Below, piece after piece: positions 44,382 to 51,729 of a stretch of 64,000 nucleotides of DNA. How positions within the stretch are numbered: the first letter of the stretch is position 1; every line of letters begins with the position of its first letter. The notes under the pieces are model-generated. The model made no database searches and had not been told where the DNA came from. It was given only the letters and a program-made list of their open reading frames with translations. The position numbers were made by a program, and so were the translations under genes. Source of the DNA: Paenibacillus aceris (lineage in GTDB: Bacteria; Bacillota; Bacilli; Paenibacillales; NBRC-103111); NCBI RefSeq assembly GCF_017874035.1, contig NZ_JAGGKV010000002.1, positions 1 through 64,000 of the forward strand. Reading direction: 5' to 3'.

Positions 44382-44657
44382 ATGCCGATCACCGTCACCA
44401 TCCCTTCTTTACTGCGCGATTGCACGGGCGGCCGCGTCAGGTTTGAATTGGAGGCGCTTACGCTGCAAGCGGCACTGAATCAACTCCTGCTCAGCTATCC
44501 TCTCCTGCGTGTGCACCTTTGGACGGAAACAGGACAAGTCCGGAAGCATGTCCTGCTTTATTATAATGATACGAATATCGCGTGGCTGGATAATTTGGAG
44601 ATTCCCTTGCAGGCCGGCGATCGGCTCACCGTATTCCAAGCTGTCTCCGGCGGGTAG
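44382..44657 (+). CDS. MoaD/ThiS-family ubiquitin-like protein
   Basis: A 91-residue beta-grasp protein ending in the characteristic Gly-Gly (LTVFQAVSGG). Other features: the opening strand PITVTIPSLLRD, TLQAALNQLLLSYP, and NDTNIAWLDNLEIPLQAGD before the last strand. MoaD/ThiS proteins carry sulfur as a C-terminal thiocarboxylate after adenylation. No MoeB/ThiF gene is nearby, so the activating enzyme must be elsewhere. GGGGAGGAG lies inside the end of the propeller gene. Confidence 0.88.
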   Translation: MPITVTIPSLLRDCTGGRVRFELEALTLQAALNQLLLSYPLLRVHLWTETGQVRKHVLLYYNDTNIAWLDNLEIPLQAGDRLTVFQAVSGG

Positions 44658-44679
44658 GGCGGCTCATTAAATATCACAG

Positions 44680-45177
44680 CTATATCTTACTGTCATAATA
44701 ATAATGCTCGGACTGAATGCTATCCCCCAATTCAATAATGCCGTACGAGTATTGAGGCTGCCTTCTTTTATCCGTTGGCGAGCCGGGGTTAAACATAAGC
44801 ATTCCTTGTATAGTTTGTTTAAAAGGAATATGAGAATGCCCGAAAATGACGATATCCGGCTGCTCGTCCCGGAACGCTTCACGGGCTCTTTCCTCTGTCG
44901 TCTTCCGGAAGCCGTCTCCATGAATAAGGCCGATACGGAACTTGCCGACATTCACTATTTTTTTCAAGCCAAACCGCTCGATGATCGCATGACCATCATT
45001 ATTCCCGGCTACTGCTTCGCACGGAGCAATTTGCTCAACGAGCTCGACCACGTGCTCGCTCACCCAATCTCCCGCATGAAGGATCAGATCGACACCTTGT
45101 AAGCCTGCAACTAACGCATCAGGCAGCTTTTGTACACTTGCAGATAGATGCGTATCTGAAATAACACCAATTCGCAT
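44680..45177 (-). CDS. YfcE/MJ0936-type metallophosphoesterase
   Basis: A 165-residue phosphodiesterase with all metal motifs: GVISDTHL, LILHAGDWV, VAGNNDG, IHGDGF and FGHSHIP. The cytosolic family acts on simple phosphodiesters in vitro; the natural substrate is unknown. The ATG at 45177 starts directly at the first strand. It is convergent with the MoaD-like gene. Confidence 0.9.
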   Translation of the reverse strand: MRIGVISDTHLSASVQKLPDALVAGLQGVDLILHAGDWVSEHVVELVEQIAPCEAVAGNNDGHAIIERFGLKKIVNVGKFRIGLIHGDGFRKTTEERAREAFRDEQPDIVIFGHSHIPFKQTIQGMLMFNPGSPTDKRRQPQYSYGIIELGDSIQSEHYYYDSKI

Positions 45178-45386
45178 GAGAATCACGCCTTTCTGTTTCA
45201 TCAAGTAATAAAGTTCTTATGACCATTATCCTCCCATTTTCTCACTCGCAAGTCAGATCTGCAAATGGTGATCAGAAGCTTAAAAGGGAAGCGTTTTCGG
45301 AATCCATAACCTGATTTCCCGTAAATTCGATGTTTGCAGCACAGTTTGATACAATAAAGCTGAAATTTACGCCAAGGGGGACAACC

Positions 45387-46691
45387 ATGATGAAAGATCC
45401 CATCGTCATACAGAACAAATTAAGAGAAGCTATGGGGCATCTCGAAAAAAGGTTCATGGAGCGGGAAGAGCTGATTCGAGTCTTGCTCCTTGCCATTATG
45501 AGCGGCGAACATGTCCTTTTGGTCGGACCTCCCGGTTCAGCGAAATCGCAGCTGGCACGCGCTGCAGCGGATCTATTCGGAAACGAGCCCTACTATGATT
45601 ATTTATTGACTCGCTTCACCACACCGGACGAGTTGTTTGGGCCTGTCTCCTTGCAAAAGTTAAAACAAGATGAGTACAGCCGGCTCACAGAGGGCTATTT
45701 GCCAAGTGCCCGTTTCGCCTTTCTGGATGAAATATTCAAAGCGAACAGCGCCATTCTTAACTCACTTTTATCGATATTAAATGAACGTGTTTTCTTCAAT
45801 GGCCGTCTGAAGCAGCCTTCTCCACTCTTGTTTTTGATGGCCGCATCGAATGAGCTGCCAGAGGATAACGAACAGCTTGCTGCACTTTACGACCGCTTTC
45901 TGTTTCGGTTCGAAGTCGAGTATGTCAAGCAAATTTCCAGCTTTGAGCTGATGTTTCAGGCGCCCAACACGCCTCTTCCCACTCTGCTTTCAACGGAATT
46001 CATCAAGCAATTGCGATCCCAAGCGATGGATGTACAATTGCCGGATGCTTTAATTTACATGCTCTTCCAGTTGAAAACGGCCCTTCAGGAGAAGGAATAT
46101 GTTCTCTCCGACCGGCGTTGGAACAAAATCGGACATACTTGGAAAATATCAGCTGCTATTCATGGGCGCCGTTCAGTCAACGTATGGGACACGGTGTTGA
46201 CTCCCCACATGCTTTGGGACTTCCCCGAAGATTTGACGGAAGTGAAAGCCATTTTCGATACGTTATTTCAGGATATGTTGAAACGCGAGATGGAACAGGA
46301 GCTTCCTTTACAGCAATACAACTTAACGGTTAAAAAATGGCTGGATAAGGAAGATGAGCTCCACGCCTTCCAATTTAAAAAAGAAATCGGCGGTTCTTTA
46401 ACCAAAGATGCCGCTGAGCGTCTCAAAGGGAACTTGGAAGATTGCCGTACGGAGCTTGAGGAAACCGCGCGCAGTTTACGAGGTAGACTCGTTGCCTGGC
46501 AGGAAAAAGAAAAGAAATTACCGGAATGGATTTCCTCACAGTCCATTTTCCTGCAGCATCCTGAGCAGTATGCCGTTAAGTTTACTCATCTCCGTATTCA
46601 AGGGGAGCGCATACTACAATCCATACAAGGCTTATATCGCACATTGTTTGACCGTGAAATTCCGGGAATCGTGTACGACTATACTCTCTAA
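45387..46691 (+). CDS. MoxR-family AAA+ ATPase (RavA-like)
   Basis: A 434-residue AAA+ ATPase of the RavA branch of MoxR proteins. Walker A GPPGSAKSQ is at residues 47-55, Walker B FAFLDEIFKANSAILNSLL at 110-128, a sensor-1 Asn lies in AASNELPEDNEQLAALYDRF, and a RavA-like insert follows. The C-terminal third is helical. MoxR ATPases act as chaperones for metal insertion or complex assembly together with a VWA partner, which is the next gene after 11 bases. AGGGGG precedes the ATG at 45387. Confidence 0.88.
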   Translation: MMKDPIVIQNKLREAMGHLEKRFMEREELIRVLLLAIMSGEHVLLVGPPGSAKSQLARAAADLFGNEPYYDYLLTRFTTPDELFGPVSLQKLKQDEYSRLTEGYLPSARFAFLDEIFKANSAILNSLLSILNERVFFNGRLKQPSPLLFLMAASNELPEDNEQLAALYDRFLFRFEVEYVKQISSFELMFQAPNTPLPTLLSTEFIKQLRSQAMDVQLPDALIYMLFQLKTALQEKEYVLSDRRWNKIGHTWKISAAIHGRRSVNVWDTVLTPHMLWDFPEDLTEVKAIFDTLFQDMLKREMEQELPLQQYNLTVKKWLDKEDELHAFQFKKEIGGSLTKDAAERLKGNLEDCRTELEETARSLRGRLVAWQEKEKKLPEWISSQSIFLQHPEQYAVKFTHLRIQGERILQSIQGLYRTLFDREIPGIVYDYTL

Positions 46692-46702
46692 GAGGTTATC
46701 CA

Positions 46703-48412
46703 ATGATCATACGCTGCACACGGGTTGACCGGTATGTATTTGAAGGCTATGTCCATTCTTCGCGGGTCGCTCAAGAGTGGATGCGCGAAGCGGTGCGGCA
46801 AGCCCCCTGGTTTTCGCTAGAATTGTTTGCCGATTTCTTTATGTGCTTTTATTTGACGAAGCCTGAGATGGATGCTGCTTCCGAGGAATCTCCATTTCAT
46901 CGGTGGATGGTGCTGACTTTGACCAAGCAATACTTCTATGTGTCCATTCATCCGCGCACGATTGGGCAAGTGAACGCTTCCTTCAAAACAGCGCTCAAAG
47001 CGCTCATGTGGCTGACGGAGTCGTATGAGAAAGAAGTGAAGAAGCGGCAAAAGGAACAGCAGCAACTTGGCGTCGGCCTGGAGAAAAAGCAGCAAATGAG
47101 CGGTCAAGAAGACAAAAGCGTCAGCGAACGTCTCACCGATAAGCAAATCGAGAAGCTGCGGCTCGTTGGCTACACCCTCCAGCAAGGGAAGCGCGCTGTC
47201 GAGGATAAGCAGGAGGCCACCGATACGCGGCCGCTGGTCACGGAAGAGATACGCGCGTTGAAGGAGCGTATCACAGAACTGCAGAGCGAAATGCGTACGG
47301 AGTTCATGAAACGCGACAAGCTGAAAGCAAAGCTGCGCAAGGCGGAAGAGGAACTCGAGCGCCGGAAGCGGCAGCTGGACCGCATGAGCGCGCGCGCCCT
47401 CGCCGCCATGCAAGAAATTGAGACCGAGCTGGGCGACTGGCTCGGGCGTTCTTTGAAGGAGACGCTGTCCCTCGAAGAGACGGACAGCTTTAATGTACAC
47501 GAGCTCGTGCAGGCGAGTCAGCGGCTCGCGAACCGACGCTGGGGCAGCGAGCTGGGGAAGCTGCGGAGGCAAACGTTCGAGCACTACATGCAGTGGATAG
47601 AAAAGCTGAAGCGCAGCAAGGATTTGGTGGCTTTCCTGCAGGAGGTGGGCCGCAACATCCACCATCTTCGCGTCCAGCGGAAAAAGCAGCGCTCCCCTTA
47701 TGTACCGGAAGCCTACGATGATTTGCGCCAATCCGGCGACATCGCGCATCTGCTTCCCAGCGAAGCCAGTCTGCTCGCGGATGAAGATTTTGAGCCTTAT
47801 TTTCTGGTAAAATGGATGGAAAACAAGCTCATGACTTACAACTACACCGGATCCTCACCGGAGCCGCAAAAAGGTCCCGTGATCTGCATGCTTGACACGT
47901 CCCACTCTATGCGCGGCAGCAAGCTGCGGCTTGCCCAGCTGTTTACCGCAACATTCGCTTCCTTCGCCCTTCTCGAGCGGCGGGATTTCGTCCTGCTCCT
48001 GTTCGGAGCAAAGGGCGAGCTAGTCGAGCACATCTTGTCGTATAAGCGTCCCGACTGGGATCGCTTCTATGGCCTCGCGCAGCTCGCCTTCGGCGGCGGT
48101 ACGAACTTCGACGCGCCGCTGGGCAGAGGCATGGACATCGTTCAGCATGAGCCGCGGTTTCACGATGCGGACTTCGTAATGGTTACCGATGGCGTCGGCC
48201 AAATCTCCAAAGCGACCCTGCAGATGCTTGCGACCCTTGGCCAAAAGAAGCAGCTGCGGCTGCATTCCTTGATCATCGGCTCCGCCCGCCAGCATCTCGT
48301 ACAAAAATACGAAATTGTCGGCGTCTCGCATCAGGTGCGCTTTGCGACTGCTTGGGATATGCAGGATCCCGTCAAGGATGAGCTTTTACTTGATGTTTTT
48401 GCGAAGCGGTAG
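46703..48412 (+). CDS. VWA-domain protein (ViaA-like)
   Basis: A 569-residue partner of the MoxR ATPase. Residues 1-115 are a helical start. A long charged coiled coil (about 110-240) includes LKERITELQSEMRTEFMKRD and KLKAKLRKAEEELERRKRQL. The C-terminal von Willebrand A domain has the metal-binding MIDAS sequence DTSHSM (Asp398), the Thr in FGGGTNFDAPL and MVTDGVG. In E. coli, RavA-ViaA is linked to respiratory complexes and lipid-related stress. The second half is GC-rich compared with its surroundings. Confidence 0.85.
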   Translation: MIIRCTRVDRYVFEGYVHSSRVAQEWMREAVRQAPWFSLELFADFFMCFYLTKPEMDAASEESPFHRWMVLTLTKQYFYVSIHPRTIGQVNASFKTALKALMWLTESYEKEVKKRQKEQQQLGVGLEKKQQMSGQEDKSVSERLTDKQIEKLRLVGYTLQQGKRAVEDKQEATDTRPLVTEEIRALKERITELQSEMRTEFMKRDKLKAKLRKAEEELERRKRQLDRMSARALAAMQEIETELGDWLGRSLKETLSLEETDSFNVHELVQASQRLANRRWGSELGKLRRQTFEHYMQWIEKLKRSKDLVAFLQEVGRNIHHLRVQRKKQRSPYVPEAYDDLRQSGDIAHLLPSEASLLADEDFEPYFLVKWMENKLMTYNYTGSSPEPQKGPVICMLDTSHSMRGSKLRLAQLFTATFASFALLERRDFVLLLFGAKGELVEHILSYKRPDWDRFYGLAQLAFGGGTNFDAPLGRGMDIVQHEPRFHDADFVMVTDGVGQISKATLQMLATLGQKKQLRLHSLIIGSARQHLVQKYEIVGVSHQVRFATAWDMQDPVKDELLLDVFAKR

Positions 48413-48444
48413 CCATCTGTTGTGCTCCGAGATCAGCATATGCC

Positions 48445-48487
48445 AAACAATCCCCTGCTCGCCGCCCGGCTTGCAGGGGATTGTTTT
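48445..48487 (+). terminator. Strong intrinsic terminator after the MoxR/VWA operon
   Basis: Perfect 14-base stem AAACAATCCCCTGC/GCAGGGGATTGTTT with a 14-base loop and short T tail. Confidence 0.9.
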
Positions 48488-48825
48488 AAGTTAAGTAGCG
48501 TCGCCGGCCTTATACCTCATAAAAATAAGGACCCCTTTCGGAGTCCTCATCGACGGTGAATAGATTTATGGTACTTTGCTTTGAACCTTGACTGAGCTCG
48601 GTTTTTACCTCATCACACTATTGCAGTACTAGACCACATTAATGACTCTGCGGCACATCTCCTCGCTTCTTTGCGGATTCAACAACAACTTCCCTTGGTG
48701 TAAATTGTCTTTGACACGACACCTCTCTGCTTTCACCGTCCCTATTATCATGTCCGTTCCTGTTTGATGTTATTCATTTCAAAAATAAATAGCCATCGTA
48801 TTCATCTATGCGCAGTCTCCGGGTG
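48488..48825. other. Gene-poor stretch with a minus-strand terminator
   Basis: No confident gene. Near one end is a minus-strand terminator (48521-48547). On the minus strand a short open stretch encodes QRQFTPREVVVESAKKRGDV then PQSH, with a GTG as its only nearby start and a poor ribosome site. It could be a tiny protein, the 3' region of the zinc-ribbon mRNA, or chance. Confidence 0.4.
48521..48547 (-). terminator. Intrinsic terminator, minus strand
   Basis: Stem AGGAC-CC/GG-GTCCT with one bulge; on the minus strand followed by TTATTTTTAT. It would end the transcript of the zinc-ribbon protein gene about 280 bases upstream, leaving a long 3' region. Confidence 0.65.
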
Positions 48826-49029
48826 TCAAGCCCGCATCAAATCCTTAATCGTTTTAAGCGACACACCGGTCTGATGATACACCTCAATTATCGTTGCATG
48901 AGGATGGTTTCGAACGAAGTCCTTCACTTTGTGCGACTCGGCCAAGAAATGCTGAGAACACGATTTGCACCGTTTCTCATAGTTTGAAATGAATACTAAT
49001 CCGCATGTTTCACAGTTGCAAAGCGACAT
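48826..49029 (-). CDS. Small zinc-ribbon protein with HTH-like end (YvyF-like)
   Basis: A 67-residue protein. Four Cys in CNCETCG and RCKSC can hold one zinc. The second half (KVKDFVRNHPHATIIEVYHQ, then TGVSLKTIKDLMR) looks like the helix-turn-helix part of YvyF/flagellar-operon proteins. YvyF is tied to flagellar gene regulation in B. subtilis; here no flagellar genes are near. DNA binding is inference. Confidence 0.7.
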   Translation of the reverse strand: MSLCNCETCGLVFISNYEKRCKSCSQHFLAESHKVKDFVRNHPHATIIEVYHQTGVSLKTIKDLMRA

Positions 49030-49140
49030 TTCTACACACCTTCCGTAACCGAACCTTTGCAGGCTATTTCTATATTATTATTTAGAATAGCATTCGAAAG
49101 TGTGCGTTTACTTATGGGGGTAGCCGGAGCCATTCATTGA

Positions 49141-49677
49141 TTAATGATGGATCTCCATGAAATCCCCTGGTTTTAGTTCACCGGGACGTTCAATGTAGGC
49201 AACAATGCCTCTGCTCTTTTGCGCTTGTTTGATAAAAAGCTGGGTTAAGGTTCTGTCTCCGTAATGGTTGGCGATGACTTTACCAGGCCCTGCGCAAGGC
49301 TCATTCTCACCCTCGCAGATCAATCCTCCGCCGCTTGAAAGCATCATGCGGATACCCATTGGAAGCCTAGTTAAGTGAGGTACGCCGCTCACAAGAATAT
49401 TCGCGCCTAACCACTCAGGTCGAATGATTTCAACGCCCAGCCTTTCTGCAATCCTTTGCAGTTCCTCAACAGATACAATACTAAGCTGGCGCCTGTTCAT
49501 AATCTCTGTTCCCCTCTTATACATGGGCTGCCTGGAGTCAGCTTTGGCGAATAAGCCAAAGTGCCGATCTCCTTCCATGCCTCCAAAACACAGCTCAACA
49601 CCATCAATTTCTCTAGTTACAAAGGTTGCGGGATCATCTGCGATTAGCACAGCTTCAACTTTTGCAATTATGGTCAT
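49141..49677 (-). CDS. MOSC-domain protein
   Basis: A 178-residue stand-alone MOSC domain, related to the C-terminus of molybdenum-cofactor sulfurase. The conserved Cys is in GENEPCAGPG. Other blocks: GGMEGDRHFGLFAKAD, NRRQLSIVSVEEL, PEWLGANILVSG. MOSC proteins such as YiiM handle sulfur transfer or reduction of N-hydroxylated compounds with Moco. ATG at 49677 with GGAGG eight bases upstream. Confidence 0.88.
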   Translation of the reverse strand: MTIIAKVEAVLIADDPATFVTREIDGVELCFGGMEGDRHFGLFAKADSRQPMYKRGTEIMNRRQLSIVSVEELQRIAERLGVEIIRPEWLGANILVSGVPHLTRLPMGIRMMLSSGGGLICEGENEPCAGPGKVIANHYGDRTLTQLFIKQAQKSRGIVAYIERPGELKPGDFMEIHH

Positions 49678-49765
49678 CCTGCAATCCTCCAACTTTATTA
49701 CATTTTCTTCACACTATTCTCAATTTGCACGATCTAGGCTTTATCGAAAAAAGCAATATCATCTA

Positions 49766-50440
49766 TCATTTTTCTGTCATCTCAGGCCACATAACGCCAT
49801 CTTCCCAACCCAGCACAAAAGCTTCCCACCTGCGCGCCTCAGGAAATACGGTAAGATCGCCAAAATTTTTGGCAATTGTCACATGTTGCGTAGCATGAGC
49901 TTGTAAAGCAGCTGCTTTGACGGGCCAGCCGGGTTCGGTATCAACTACGATTGAAGGTTGATGTCCTTGATCTCGCAATGATCCTGACGCCGCATAATAA
50001 AGCCTGCGGACGCTTGGACATTTTCCGCTTAATACCGCCGCCGTCGTCGCTTTTGAAATCGTAATATGATCGGGATGTCCATTCCCGCCATCTTCCGCGA
50101 AACTGAACACGTTCTCCAGTTCATAGCGTTGAATAAATGAGACAACACCTGCAACAAGGGAATCAAAATCAATAACAGCCAGTTGGCCGTCCGGGTAGCC
50201 TAAATGCTCAACATGCGAAATGCCCAGAACTTCGGCCGCCGCCTTCATTTCTTCCTCACGCAGCCTGGCAAGCTCCGACTTATCAGTCGCTCTTTCTAAG
50301 CCTTGCCGGCCGGCTTCGCCACGCGTTGCAAGCAGAAGAACAGGGCTATTGCCGCCATCTGCAAATTGACGAATTAAACATGCGCTGAGAAAGGTCTCAT
50401 CATCCGGATGCGCATAAATAAATCCATAACGAGTTCCCAT
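49766..50440 (-). CDS. bshB2: Bacillithiol biosynthesis deacetylase BshB2
   Basis: A 224-residue PIG-L/LmbE-type zinc deacetylase. Metal motif AHPDDE at residues 10-15 and the second His in NGHPDHI; ATRGEAG and LREEEMKAAAEVLG are typical. BshB2 removes acetyl from GlcNAc-malate during bacillithiol synthesis; a related PIG-L activity cannot be excluded. It is downstream of the anticodon-binding-domain gene (23 bases) and therefore under the same leader. Confidence 0.83.
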   Translation of the reverse strand: MGTRYGFIYAHPDDETFLSACLIRQFADGGNSPVLLLATRGEAGRQGLERATDKSELARLREEEMKAAAEVLGISHVEHLGYPDGQLAVIDFDSLVAGVVSFIQRYELENVFSFAEDGGNGHPDHITISKATTAAVLSGKCPSVRRLYYAASGSLRDQGHQPSIVVDTEPGWPVKAAALQAHATQHVTIAKNFGDLTVFPEARRWEAFVLGWEDGVMWPEMTEK

Positions 50441-50463
50441 TTATCGTTTCACTCCGTTTTCTT

Positions 50464-50814
50464 TTATGTAAAATCTGCAGGCGGATATATTTTCTCGATG
50501 ACATAAATCGCCTGATCCATAGGCATTATCCGCTCTTGCATCTCTAGCATGTCCATTAAGCTCACTTGATCTACAGCGATCTCATTCTCATGGATCCCAA
50601 TGACAAACCGTATTCCAAGTTCAGCCGCCATCTGTAACCCAAACTTCGGGTTCACGCTTTCCGTTCTTACTCCAATACCGACTTGATTCAATTCACTGCT
50701 CATTTTAACAGCTTTTCTAGATGTTATAGGCGCTAACAGGATCACTCTGGCTTGTTCAAGGTGATTCACATACCGTTCATCTGAACTCACATACCATTGA
50801 TTCGCGTTTTCCAT
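50464..50814 (-). CDS. Stand-alone His/Gly/Thr/Pro-type anticodon-binding-domain protein
   Basis: A 116-residue protein that looks like the C-terminal anticodon-binding domain of class II synthetases (HisRS type). It has the strand ARVILLAPITSRKAVKMSSE, then LNQVGIGVRTESVNPKFGLQ, ELGIRFVIGIHENEIAVDQV and a final helix. No catalytic domain is attached. The ATG at 50814 has AAAGGTG close upstream; an in-frame extension would run through the terminator and is unlikely. It might bind tRNA or act as a regulatory paralogue. Expression is governed by the leader upstream. Confidence 0.75.
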   Translation of the reverse strand: MENANQWYVSSDERYVNHLEQARVILLAPITSRKAVKMSSELNQVGIGVRTESVNPKFGLQMAAELGIRFVIGIHENEIAVDQVSLMDMLEMQERIMPMDQAIYVIEKIYPPADFT

Positions 50815-50841
50815 ACTTTCACCTTTCCCTTCTCCCGAGAT

Positions 50842-50873
50842 AAAAAAACGCGCCGGACCTATGGTCCTGCGCG
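50842..50873 (-). terminator. Attenuator terminator before the anticodon-binding-domain gene
   Basis: On the minus strand: CGCGC-A-GGACC, loop ATA, GGTCC-G-GCGCG, then seven T. It lies between the promoter and the gene it precedes, only about 28 bases before the ATG, so it must be conditional. Confidence 0.9.
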
Positions 50874-50946
50874 AATTGCTATCCCGCAGGGAGGCCAACG
50901 CGAAATGCGTTAGCCCACCCTGATAAGTTCAGGTATGTGCTAACGC
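50866..50946 (-). promoter_or_regulatory. Chain of mutually exclusive hairpins (attenuator)
   Basis: Minus-strand order. Hairpin 1: GCGTTAGC (50946-50939) with GCTAACGC (50914-50907), enclosing CCTGA/TCAGG. Hairpin 2: CAGGG-TG-GGCTAACGC (50922-50907) with GCGTTGGCC-T-CCCTG (50901-50887). Hairpin 3: CCTGCG (50890-50885) with CGCAGG (50871-50866), the latter being part of the terminator arm. Each pairing excludes the next, so hairpin 1 favours antitermination and hairpin 2 favours termination. Confidence 0.7.
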
Positions 50947-50990
50947 CTCTGAAAATAATGAAATTGTACGAACCAAGCTGTATTCTTCAT
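50940..50990 (-). CDS. Candidate leader peptide, 16 residues
   Basis: Encodes MKNTAWFVQFHYFQRR. AAGGAG (51006-51001) is ten bases before the ATG. Six of 16 residues are Trp, Phe, Tyr or His. The TAG stop (50942-50940) lies inside the first arm of hairpin 1. A ribosome ending here would block hairpin 1; one stalled at the aromatic or His codons would leave it free. This is the layout of ribosome-mediated attenuation. No experimental support is available to me. Confidence 0.6.
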   Translation of the reverse strand: MKNTAWFVQFHYFQRR

Positions 50991-51026
50991 ATTGATTCGA
51001 CTCCTTCACCGTCATGATTATTTTTG

Positions 51027-51055
51027 ATTATAGCGGGGGCCTGTCAGCAATGCAA
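51027..51055 (-). promoter_or_regulatory. Promoter of the attenuated leader
   Basis: On the minus strand: TTGCAT (51055-51050), 17-base spacer, perfect TATAAT (51032-51027). Predicted start about 51020, giving a leader of about 200 bases. Confidence 0.65.
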
Positions 51056-51073
51056 CTATTTTTTACATCTCAA

Positions 51074-51553
51074 TTAAGCTAAAATGGCTTCAATATCTGC
51101 TGCTATGTCGGAAGGCTCCGTTCTTGCACTATACTGCTTAACAACATTTCCGCTTGCGTCCACTAGAAATTTAACGAAATTCCATTCAATATCGCCTGTG
51201 CGATAAGGTTCTGGTGTATGAGTTAGCAAATACGTAAATAATGGATGAGCGTCTTCGCCTTTCACATCCACTTTGGCAAACATCGGAAAGGTCACGTTGT
51301 AGTTAAGCTCGCAGAAGCTCTGAATTTCTTCATTAGTTCCAGGTTCTTGTCCTGCAAATTGATTGCAAGGGAATCCTAGCACAACCAAGCCCTTGTCCTG
51401 ATACTGCTCATACAAGCTCTGTAAACCTTTGTAATGCGGTGTTAGTCCGCATGCGCTTGCCGTATTTACAATAAGCAGCGCTTTGCCTTTGTATTCAGAC
51501 AGTGACTTCGTTTCTCCCTTAATCGTTTGAACCTCGATATCGTAAATGGACAT
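51074..51553 (-). CDS. Glutathione-peroxidase-family thiol peroxidase
   Basis: A 159-residue peroxidase. The catalytic block is VNTASACGLTPHYKGLQ with a Cys (not selenocysteine), then the Gln-containing FPCNQFAGQEPGT and the Trp in WNFVKFLVD. In Gram-positive bacteria it uses thioredoxin or a low-molecular-weight thiol to reduce peroxides. ATG at 51553 with AAGGAG nine bases upstream; the longer frame upstream has no ribosome site. Confidence 0.93.
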   Translation of the reverse strand: MSIYDIEVQTIKGETKSLSEYKGKALLIVNTASACGLTPHYKGLQSLYEQYQDKGLVVLGFPCNQFAGQEPGTNEEIQSFCELNYNVTFPMFAKVDVKGEDAHPLFTYLLTHTPEPYRTGDIEWNFVKFLVDASGNVVKQYSARTEPSDIAADIEAILA

Positions 51554-51729
51554 GGCGTTCGGCTCCTTCACAGGTAAAATAAGTACTTTTCCATTATAGC
51601 ATTGTTTCCCAGCGACCCCAAATATCCCGAGTTTACGGTTTAGCTTCCCATATCCTGACAGGTGTGTTATATTGTTTACCTGTTTATTCACAAAATAGAC
51701 CGACATCTGATCTTAGGAGGTAACTGATC

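Noticed and set aside
46817..47749. 310-codon open frame on the minus strand inside the VWA gene
   Set aside because: Shadow of a GC-rich coding region; composition is biased (Leu/His rich) and the plus strand has clear ViaA-like domains.
48581..48720. Short plus-strand ORF (ATG ACT CTG...) in the gene-poor stretch
   Set aside because: No ribosome site and no sensible composition.
50940..51015. A longer short ORF (ATG at 51015, 28 residues) in the attenuator leader
   Set aside because: Its ATG lies about five bases after the predicted transcript start and has no ribosome site; the ORF starting at 50990 has AAGGAG at ten bases and fits the hairpins better.
51554..51706. N-terminal extension of the glutathione peroxidase
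   Set aside because: No ribosome site at 51706 and no targeting features; AAGGAG is placed correctly for 51553.
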